Assembly: GCA_963787205.1 (NCBI GenBank)
Contig: CAWBCD010000012.1
Span: forward strand, 1-64,000
DNA: 64,000 bases
Direction of reading: 5' to 3'
DNA from: DATFNI01 sp963787205
GTDB lineage: Bacteria; Bacteroidota; Rhodothermia; Balneolales; DATFMH01
The notes under the pieces were generated by a model. That model did not search any database. It was not told where the DNA came from and saw nothing but the letters and a program-made list of their open reading frames with translations. Positions 44,139-51,139 of this stretch are shown here, in pieces. The translations under genes and the position numbers were made by a program. Every line of letters begins with the position of its first letter. Position 1 is the stretch's first letter.

Positions 44139-45230
44139 CTATCGAATATCATCAAAATTACTTGGGTATTGTAATGTACTGTTGGGTAATAAAAGACAGG
44201 CATTACACTCGGGCTTAGCTGCGGTAGCACAGGGATTAAGTATCGGGATGGGCATTTCGTAGCGATACATTGCAAACCTCGATGTATCGACTACAGCCGC
44301 CTCGAAATATCCGAGTACGCTTTCATTGGGATTACTGATACTATATACATTTCCCTGTACCGTAGCCGGCGGGACATCGAAAATCGTGCCGTTGCTGTTC
44401 ACTACCTCATTTACACGTTTCCAATACTCGTAGGCACTCCTGGTAATTGAGGAAACATAAACATCGAAATTATGCTTCTGGTAAAATGAAAAATTGATGA
44501 TCTGGGTCGCTAATTCCTGATTTGTAATCTCATTTGTGTGCAACTCCTCCCCATTGTACAGTATAATATTCTGTGTGTTCGGATATATAGTGACATAGCA
44601 AACAGGGGGTGGAATGTTGAAAGGGTTTGGTATGTATACCTGTGTAAACTTATACACCTCATCAACGTCCCATTTCAGATAGAGAGGCTTTGCGGTTTTG
44701 GGGATTTGGGTATCTGCATAAACAAAGACCGCATCCTCTGAAAGTTCAACACCGTCGCTGCTGAGTTCCTTCACCTTGCCAAGTTCATAATGCGCGCTGA
44801 CTTTCCCCGTAGCCATCGGCATGGTCTCGGGTTTGGTCTGGTATTCTTTACCGTCTTCCAGCTTAATCAAAAGATGATAGGTATTTCCGGGTATTCCTTT
44901 CACAGAGTTACCGTCCATAATGTAAATTCCCGGACTTGTTTCATGGTAGTCTTCCTGAAGACCGGTGTTCTCGTAGATTGTAACATGTGCATTGTCAACC
45001 GGAACAGTTTTACGTTCTCCCTGGGATGTCATTCCAATGTGTAGTTCCTGTTGCCCTCCGCTGTTTGTAAACATACCCTCTACGACCAACTGCCCACCCT
45101 GATGTTTTACTTTGAAGTGGATAGCTTTAACACAACTACTCAGAAAAATAACCGAACTGATCAGAATCAATATCTTGATGCCTCTATTAAATGAAAGATT
45201 AGACATATCAGTTTTTCGGAGTTCAGGCAT
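44139..45230 (-). CDS. DUF4249-family lipoprotein
   Basis: A 363-residue lipoprotein. A hydrophobic segment GIKILILISSVIFLSSC ends in the lipobox Cys. The mature protein opens with GGQLVVEGMFTNSGGQQELHIGMTSQGE, the typical DUF4249 start, and continues with beta-rich repeats. Family members are encoded with TonB-dependent receptors, and here the receptor gene ends 5 bp before the start. The function is unknown, but a surface role as receptor partner is likely. Start choice: M1 at 45230 or M9 at 45206; the shorter form gives a more usual signal sequence. Confidence 0.82.
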   Translation of the reverse strand: MPELRKTDMSNLSFNRGIKILILISSVIFLSSCVKAIHFKVKHQGGQLVVEGMFTNSGGQQELHIGMTSQGERKTVPVDNAHVTIYENTGLQEDYHETSPGIYIMDGNSVKGIPGNTYHLLIKLEDGKEYQTKPETMPMATGKVSAHYELGKVKELSSDGVELSEDAVFVYADTQIPKTAKPLYLKWDVDEVYKFTQVYIPNPFNIPPPVCYVTIYPNTQNIILYNGEELHTNEITNQELATQIINFSFYQKHNFDVYVSSITRSAYEYWKRVNEVVNSNGTIFDVPPATVQGNVYSISNPNESVLGYFEAAVVDTSRFAMYRYEMPIPILNPCATAAKPECNACLLLPNSTLQYPSNFDDIR

Positions 45231-45235
45231 GCCGA

Positions 45236-47701
45236 TCAGAAATTGAAGTTATACGTTATTGAGGGAATGATGGTCCCGAGCACTGAAAGTTTGTAGGATT
45301 GCGGTATGTATAAATCCGGAGGTCGCTTATAAAACACAGAATAAGCGTTTTCCCGACCCAACAGATTATAAAATGAGATTGTGAGGCTATCATGGTATTT
45401 TCTGTTCGGATCCACCACCCTGTTTTTCCAGATGTTGTCACCGATCGTGAACGATACATCCAGGCGGATATAATCGGGAATTCGATACCCATTCCTTGAG
45501 GAGTATTCGGGGATAATGGTCTGTCCCTGCTCATAACTCGACACAATGGCTGTGATTGGCCTGCCTGTATCATAGACGATGTTGAAAGAGAAGGCGCTGC
45601 GTTTAGCAATCTGCCGTTTGGCAACCAGGCTGATATTCTGCGGACGGTCAAAATCCGAGGGAAACCAATCGTTCCCATTGATCTGTTCAGACGGATAACT
45701 TATAGTTGACCGTTCCAGTGACCGTGTATAAGCATATGACAACCACCCCGTCCATTTGCCGGTTGTTTTTTTGATTGAAAGTTCAACCCCATAGGCTTTG
45801 CCCTTGCCTTCCAGCAAATCGGTTTCGAGATAATTATTCAAATGAAGTTGCGCAAAATTCTTGTACAATAATAGATTTGATGTTCTTTTATAGAATAGCT
45901 CCAGGGACGTTTCCCACATATCATTATTGAAATTCCTGTAATATCCCACTGAAAAATTGTCTGCTTTTTCACCCGGAATAAAGGTATTGCTTGTCTGCCA
46001 GATATCTGCGGGGGTTGACGAGGTGCTATTGGAAATCTGGTGGATGAATTGCTGCATCCTGTCGTAACTTACCTTTATAGAACTTGAGGCATCAAGGCTA
46101 TAGCGTATCGATGCCCTCGGCTCAAAACCGGCGTAGTGAGCTATCACTTTGCCCCTTCCATACTGTGTTGAGTCGGTGATTGTGCTTACATCTCTTGGCA
46201 TTCCGGCTTGATAACTGTAAACGTTGCCGGGTCCGAGATTCTGAAAAAGGGAATAGCGTAAACCAAGGGAAAGCAACAGGCGGGAAGAAATGGTATAATC
46301 GTCACTTACGTATAGCGAGAGGGTTCGGCCCCTCCCTTTTGAAATCTCTTCATAAGTCACATCGGATGTTTTGTTAAAAGGGCCTATAGTTTCAGGTTTT
46401 TCAATATAGTCTATCCACTCGGCCCCAAAGTCAATGGCATGCTTGTCATTGGGTTTATACAAAAAATCACTTTTAAACTGGTCGTATCTTATCCCATTTT
46501 TGAGTATGGACGCAGCAAATCCCTGAGGATCGTAATTAGAACTGGTATAGTCGCCAAACACGGCCGATACTTCCATCATCAGATTGTTCGCGAAGATCTT
46601 GTCCCACTTCAAATTTCCAAGTTTCGTACCCCATGAATACCCAAATTGATCGGAATAACGGAAATTGTCATGGCTCCCATAGAAAGAGAGTTGTAAGCGG
46701 TTATTCTCGTTAAACCTGTGCGAAAGGTTGATATTCGCATCATAAAATCCGGCACTGCTTTTTTTTAGGTCCAGGTTATTTGCAAGTCCCAAGACCCAAT
46801 CCGAATAGGTACTTCTGAACCCGGCCAGAAAAGACGTTTTCCCTTTCACAATAGGTCCTTGCACGGATAAACGGCCGGATGCGATGCCAACGCCACCCCT
46901 GACCTCATATTTATCATAATCGCCGTCCTTCATGTGGACATCAAGCACTGATGATAACCGTCCGCCAAACCGCGGGGGGATATAACCCTTGTAAAGTGTG
47001 AAATTGTCGACCGCGTCCGGGTTGAAAACCGAGAAAAGACCCAGGACATGCGAAGAATTGAACAAAGGGGCTCCATTAAGCAATACAAGGTTTTGATCGG
47101 TCATGCCTCCGCGAACGTTAAATCCGGAGGCGCCCTCACCGACCGTATTCACCCCGGGAAGCAGTAATAATGTATGAACGACATCAGAGACACCCAGCAG
47201 AGACGGCAATTGCGATATTTGCGCAACATTTAGTTCATCGATTCCCGTGACGGCACTCTTGACATTACCACCTTGTGCATTCCCCTTTATAATGACTTCA
47301 TCCATGCTAAGAGACTTCTCCCTCATAGTGATATTCAGATGACCATCGGACATGAGATAGATCTTCCTGTTTACGGTCTCCATACCCAGGTATTGAAATC
47401 TGACTGAATACTTGCCTGCCGGCAAAGTAATTTGATATCTGCCCCTGGCATCCGTAACAGTCCCGGTGTTTAATCTCTCAAAATAAATAGTGACTCCTTC
47501 TATAGATTTACCGGTCTTGGCCTCACGTACGACTCCTGATAAAACCGCTTCTGTACCCGGCTTGAAAGCGGCTGAGTCGCCGATAATTTGAATGCCTGTG
47601 TTTCTCTGTTGTGCGTTTACCTGCAATACAAACAACCCAATAAAACACGCAGCAAGTAAGCCAACACGAAAAAGTACCCCAGGAATCGCACCCTTATTCA
47701 T
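45236..47701 (-). CDS. TonB-dependent receptor paired with DUF4249 protein
   Basis: An 821-residue outer-membrane receptor: signal peptide (~1-31, ending VNAQ), CarboxypepD_reg-like domain (~50-130: LSGVVREAKTGKSIEGVTIYFE), plug (~150-250, GGMTDQNLVLLNGAPLFNSSHVLGLFSVFNPDAV) and barrel to ITYNFNF. The plug is well conserved. The receptor/DUF4249 pair is a known Bacteroidota arrangement for import of an unknown ligand. An SPW gene lies upstream on the same strand with a terminator between, so this is a separate two-gene operon. Confidence 0.9.
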   Translation of the reverse strand: MNKGAIPGVLFRVGLLAACFIGLFVLQVNAQQRNTGIQIIGDSAAFKPGTEAVLSGVVREAKTGKSIEGVTIYFERLNTGTVTDARGRYQITLPAGKYSVRFQYLGMETVNRKIYLMSDGHLNITMREKSLSMDEVIIKGNAQGGNVKSAVTGIDELNVAQISQLPSLLGVSDVVHTLLLLPGVNTVGEGASGFNVRGGMTDQNLVLLNGAPLFNSSHVLGLFSVFNPDAVDNFTLYKGYIPPRFGGRLSSVLDVHMKDGDYDKYEVRGGVGIASGRLSVQGPIVKGKTSFLAGFRSTYSDWVLGLANNLDLKKSSAGFYDANINLSHRFNENNRLQLSFYGSHDNFRYSDQFGYSWGTKLGNLKWDKIFANNLMMEVSAVFGDYTSSNYDPQGFAASILKNGIRYDQFKSDFLYKPNDKHAIDFGAEWIDYIEKPETIGPFNKTSDVTYEEISKGRGRTLSLYVSDDYTISSRLLLSLGLRYSLFQNLGPGNVYSYQAGMPRDVSTITDSTQYGRGKVIAHYAGFEPRASIRYSLDASSSIKVSYDRMQQFIHQISNSTSSTPADIWQTSNTFIPGEKADNFSVGYYRNFNNDMWETSLELFYKRTSNLLLYKNFAQLHLNNYLETDLLEGKGKAYGVELSIKKTTGKWTGWLSYAYTRSLERSTISYPSEQINGNDWFPSDFDRPQNISLVAKRQIAKRSAFSFNIVYDTGRPITAIVSSYEQGQTIIPEYSSRNGYRIPDYIRLDVSFTIGDNIWKNRVVDPNRKYHDSLTISFYNLLGRENAYSVFYKRPPDLYIPQSYKLSVLGTIIPSITYNFNF

Positions 47702-47942
47702 AACTAAGATGACTTGGAATATTATTGGTTACCGGATACGATGTTTTAAAGACACCCGGGGGAACCCCTATCGTTTGGATCTGCAACACCTGCAAATTCG
47801 ACCCGACAACCCGTAAAAAGTAAACTCCGCTATTATAGAGTAAAATTCAAGCCTGCAATTACATATAATACGAGAATACATTCGATAGGTTGAATGCCCC
47901 CTGCACTGGAAGTGCCGTTTTTTTACCCGGACGAGAATCTAT

Positions 47943-47973
47943 AAAAAAAGCCCTCATTTATAAATGGAGGCTT
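47943..47973 (-). terminator. Rho-independent terminator after the SPW gene
   Basis: On the minus strand AAGCC plus CATTTATAAATG (self-complementary) plus GGGCTT forms a stem followed by seven T. It lies 30-60 bp after the SPW-protein stop codon. The rest of 47702-48002 is the promoter region of the TonB receptor and holds no gene. Confidence 0.75.
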
Positions 47974-48002
47974 AATTTGTTCAGGATATTTTCCTGATCA
48001 AA

Positions 48003-48344
48003 TCATCCGTGGGCTGTCTGTGTCCTGTGACCACTGGTTTCACTACTGCCAAGCGATGAAAATCCATCAATAGCAGTGACTGCACCTACGATAATTCCAT
48101 TCCAAAGCAGTCCGGGTGCTGTCTGTAGACCCGGGATAAATCCGGATACCAATATCCAGAGACCTAATATTCCGGCAATCCACCCAAATCCCGGCCTCTC
48201 TTTCGCAAACGAAAAACCGGCAATAGCTATGATGGCACCGGAAATCAGGTTACTCCATAAAATGAACATCGGAGTAAAACCGATAAGTGCAGACAAGATT
48301 ATCCATAAACTGACAATTGCTATGATCCAACTATTGGTTTTCAT
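48003..48344 (-). CDS. SPW-repeat membrane protein
   Basis: A 113-residue integral membrane protein with four predicted helices arranged as two similar halves. Each half carries a W/N/I-rich helix: FILWSNLISGAIIAIAGF and GLLWNGIIVGAVTAIDGF. This is the SPW repeat family, small membrane proteins of unknown role. A strong ribosome site, AGAGGAGG, lies five bases before the ATG. It has its own terminator. Confidence 0.78.
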   Translation of the reverse strand: MKTNSWIIAIVSLWIILSALIGFTPMFILWSNLISGAIIAIAGFSFAKERPGFGWIAGILGLWILVSGFIPGLQTAPGLLWNGIIVGAVTAIDGFSSLGSSETSGHRTQTAHG

Positions 48345-48601
48345 AGTTACCTCCTCTTTTGTTAAGAGTTTTTGTTATTATAATTTCTATACCCCTTAAC
48401 AAATAAAAGAGAAAAATCATTTTATATTTGAAAATTTAAGCGTTTTCACAATGTATTTACGTTAGGATATTAGAGATTAGGTAAGGAGGGGTGTTTCAAA
48501 CGCAAACTTGAGAGAGTGCAGAAGAGTTGAAAGACCAAATCTACCTGAACCAGATCTTGCTTCTCTTTTTGTAAGCCTATTCAAAATAATATTAAACAGG
48601 C

Positions 48602-48637
48602 TTGCGTTAGCTACTATAGTGTCGTATAATGACACTA
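48602..48637 (+). promoter_or_regulatory. hicAB promoter and overlapping operator
   Basis: TTGCGT (48602-48607), 17 bp, TATAAT (48625-48630). The inverted repeat TAGTGTC-N7-GACACTA (48617-48637) encloses the -10 box and ends on the A of the hicA start codon. This is a natural operator for autorepression by a HicB-type ribbon-helix-helix antitoxin. The start of transcription would fall at the ATG, so hicA may be translated from a leaderless mRNA. Confidence 0.6.
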
Positions 48638-48906
48638 TGAGAATGAGTTCGAAGCATCAAAAGACGTTACAAGCAATTTTTGATAATCCTGTTCGATCAG
48701 ATGTCGAGTGGGATAAAATAGAGTCATTGTTTATCGTTTTGGGTGCTGAACTTAGTCAAGGAAGAGACTCCCGTATCCGGGTAGCTCTTAACAATGTTCG
48801 TGCAGTTTTCCATCGCCCCCATCCACAAAAGGAAACCGAGAAGGGAGCCTTGAAATCTGTTCGACGATTTTTGAAGGAAGCAGGCATAACACCATCTAAA
48901 ATTTAA
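48637..48906 (+). CDS. hicA: HicA-family toxin
   Basis: An 89-residue protein with a dsRNA-binding-like fold: two helices and a three-stranded sheet. The family pattern SRIRVALNNVRAVFHRPHP followed by KGALKSVRRFLKEAGI is clear, including the histidines needed for mRNA cleavage. I chose ATG 48637 because the fold starts there and the promoter lies just upstream; the open frame begins earlier. HicB starts 5 bp after it. Confidence 0.88.
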   Translation: MRMSSKHQKTLQAIFDNPVRSDVEWDKIESLFIVLGAELSQGRDSRIRVALNNVRAVFHRPHPQKETEKGALKSVRRFLKEAGITPSKI

Positions 48907-48911
48907 TATCT

Positions 48912-49235
48912 ATGCTCCGGTATAAAGGATATCATGGTAAGGTTGAATTTGATGAAGAAGCAGAACTTTTTCACGGGGAAGTTATGGATATGCGGGATGT
49001 GATCACCTTTCAGGGCAAAAGTGTGGATGAGTTGATACAGGCTTTTCGCGATTCCATTGATGATTACCTGGAATTCTGTCAACAACGCGGTGAGCAACCC
49101 GATAAACCTTTTTCAGGTCGTCTTATGCTCCGGCTTCCTACCGATATTCACCGTAAAGTATATCTGCGGGCAAAAAAAGAAGGCAAGAGTTTGAACGAGT
49201 ATATAACCGAACAGCTCTCCGCAATAGATAAGTAA
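48912..49235 (+). CDS. hicB: HicB-family antitoxin
   Basis: A 107-residue protein. The N-terminal degenerate RNase H-like domain (YKGYHGKVEFDEEAELFHGEVM, then DVITFQGKSVDELIQAFRDSIDDYLEFC) binds HicA. The C-terminal ribbon-helix-helix (GRLMLRLPTDIHRKVYLRAKKEGKSLNEYITEQL) binds DNA, probably the inverted repeat at the hicA promoter. The pair is a complete type II toxin-antitoxin module. The gap of 5 bp to hicA suggests coupled translation. Confidence 0.9.
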   Translation: MLRYKGYHGKVEFDEEAELFHGEVMDMRDVITFQGKSVDELIQAFRDSIDDYLEFCQQRGEQPDKPFSGRLMLRLPTDIHRKVYLRAKKEGKSLNEYITEQLSAIDK

Positions 49236-49249
49236 CCTGGACACGGAAG

Positions 49250-49663
49250 ATGTACTATCCAGATATTCCTGAAGTCACACCTAAAATATCAAAACCCAAA
49301 AGACGGGTACGGAAAAGATATGGGGAGAGAATAAATCATAAGGGTTTGTTACATAGTCCTTTAAACGAGCAGGGGGTTGTTTATTTATTTGCCCTTATTG
49401 CAACAGACCTTCACGTTGAAATTGAAGCAGTTGGAACAAAATTCCCAGATTGCGAAGGAAAACGAAAATTACCCAATGGAACCTATGAAAAGGTTGAAAT
49501 AGAATTTGAACATAAAAGCAAACACTATAAAAATGATCATCCTTTAGATTGGAATGGGATATTAGTATGCTGAGAGCATAATTGAACTCAAATTACAAAT
49601 AATATTGAAGTTATAGAATTAAAATCAGTATTAAAGGAGTGGGGGAAACTACGTCATAGCTAG
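49250..49663 (+). pseudogene. Nuclease-like gene interrupted by two TGA codons at expected Trp positions
   Basis: ATG 49250 opens a frame of 107 codons (conserved-looking NEQGVVYLFALIATDL, KFPDCEGKRKLPNG and VEIEFEHKSKHYKNDHP) that stops at TGA 49571-49573. In the same frame the sequence continues EHN, TGA (49583-49585), then TQITNNIEVIELKSVLKEW to TAG 49661-49663. Reading both TGA as Trp gives VCWEHNWT followed by IEVIELKS, which matches my recollection of this small uncharacterised family (a C-terminal IVCWEHxW...VIELKS pattern, nuclease-like). Both changes are TGG to TGA. It is 14 bp after hicB. TGA is used as a normal stop elsewhere here, so it is probably a broken gene. Confidence 0.55.
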
Positions 49664-49732
49664 AAATAATGTGCTACGTCACGCAGACTTCACAATTAAT
49701 TTTGCTGTCGTATTTAGCTGATAATTATTTCT

Positions 49733-51139
49733 CTATTTGTTTACATACTTTAGAACCTCGTCGGCCAATCCCTGGTAATTGCCGTCAAAATGGTGTCCCC
49801 CGGACATGGCCACGACATGCACATTCGGCATGCTGATATCTTTACATATGCTGTCGGTCTCATCATCGCCGTAAAGACACAACAATGGAATATTTTTGAG
49901 AGAAAGGATTGCGGGCAGCACGTTCAGATAATTTTTACCACTTCCACCACCGATCCAATAGGACAGATGAAACTGGAAATCAACCGTTTGACTGGGGGAT
50001 AAAAACGCGGCCAGCAAGGTATTTTTACTCAATGGCTCCGGCAGATTGTGAAGCATGAACGGCAGGATATCAGCACCCAGCGAATATCCGATGTATATCA
50101 CCTTGTCCTTGTTCCATTTCAACAAATAATTTTGTGTCACACGCTGCAAATCAATGGCTGCCTGTTGGGGGGTCTTGCGGTCCCACAGATACTTCAACGA
50201 GTTGATCCCGACTGTTGGAATACCGGATTTTGCAAGTGTCTTGGATAACCCCTGATCGATACTTGCCCAGCCGCCATCTCCCGAGATCAACACGCACATT
50301 ATGTCTTTTGGTGGTCCCGTTGCAGGCACCTCCTCCAGGGGTAAGTCTTTGAGTCTGGCGACACTGGGTTTTGGCGTCACTTCGCCTTTGGAGATGATCT
50401 CATTGTAGGCATTAATAAACTCAGGCAACCAATTTCTGGGAACAGAGTATCCATGTCCAACTCCAGGCAACATGACCAGTTTGGCATCAACTACTTTGTT
50501 TACAAATTTCTTTGTAATCGTTGCATCTGTGACCTTATCGATGTTACCCTGCAGGACAATCCATGGCAGATCGAGATGGGAGACCGGGATGAACAGATAG
50601 CCTTTTTTATTTTTTTTGAGTTTACTTTGTAGAAGTGCTCCTCTGCAAAATGGCTTTGGGAAGTCAAGATCCGGACTAAACCCAAGACTGATGCCACCGG
50701 CAAATGTATTTATGGGGGCTTCTGCAAGTAACACATAAACCATCGTAGCACCTGAAGAATAACCGGTCAGGATGGGAATATGGTATTCGGACAGGCCTTT
50801 CTTGCGCTGAACATATTGCGCCAGTTCCTGGAAATCTCCTGCCGGATACAGGCATTTCCTTTTAATTTTCAGCATGTTACGAAACATCGTGTTGATATCA
50901 ATTCCGATGACCATCGCGTTTTGTTTGGCCAGTTCTTCCGCCATATCAACCACCCCCTCGTTCCAACCGCCATCACCCGAAACGAATAAAACGACCTGAT
51001 CCGGGTTTTCTGTAGTTTGATAGATATGAACCTTTCCGAATGCTCCAAAATGCAGGGAATCAACCCTTACGGCCTTAGCCGAGGCATACCGGGTGCATAA
51101 TAAAAGTGCAAAAATGGGGAGTAATTTGAGATATTTCAT
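49733..51139 (-). CDS. AcvB/VirJ-type lysyl-phosphatidylglycerol hydrolase
   Basis: A 468-residue periplasmic protein with a signal peptide (~1-21) and two related alpha/beta-hydrolase-like domains. Each begins with a repeated signature (VVLFVSGDGGWNEGV and MCVLISGDGGWASID), and each has a serine elbow: TGYSSGA in the first, GYSLGAD in the second. A C-terminal His (MSGGHHFDG) completes the second triad. In Agrobacterium AcvB removes lysine from lysyl-PG made by LpiA/MprF, and here too the gene directly follows an mprF-like gene, overlapping it by 4 bp. The pair would set membrane charge. Confidence 0.85.
   Translation of the reverse strand: MKYLKLLPIFALLLCTRYASAKAVRVDSLHFGAFGKVHIYQTTENPDQVVLFVSGDGGWNEGVVDMAEELAKQNAMVIGIDINTMFRNMLKIKRKCLYPAGDFQELAQYVQRKKGLSEYHIPILTGYSSGATMVYVLLAEAPINTFAGGISLGFSPDLDFPKPFCRGALLQSKLKKNKKGYLFIPVSHLDLPWIVLQGNIDKVTDATITKKFVNKVVDAKLVMLPGVGHGYSVPRNWLPEFINAYNEIISKGEVTPKPSVARLKDLPLEEVPATGPPKDIMCVLISGDGGWASIDQGLSKTLAKSGIPTVGINSLKYLWDRKTPQQAAIDLQRVTQNYLLKWNKDKVIYIGYSLGADILPFMLHNLPEPLSKNTLLAAFLSPSQTVDFQFHLSYWIGGGSGKNYLNVLPAILSLKNIPLLCLYGDDETDSICKDISMPNVHVVAMSGGHHFDGNYQGLADEVLKYVNK

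Noticed and set aside
44011..44262. Plus-strand open frame of 83 codons near the trp promoter
   Set aside because: It overlaps the end of the DUF4249 gene and the region upstream of the trp promoter on the other strand, with no ribosome site and no recognisable domain.
49250..49663. Genome-wide reassignment of TGA to Trp
   Set aside because: TGA ends many intact genes here, such as xerC, the RND pump, trpL and trpD, and Trp is normally TGG. Reassignment cannot be general.
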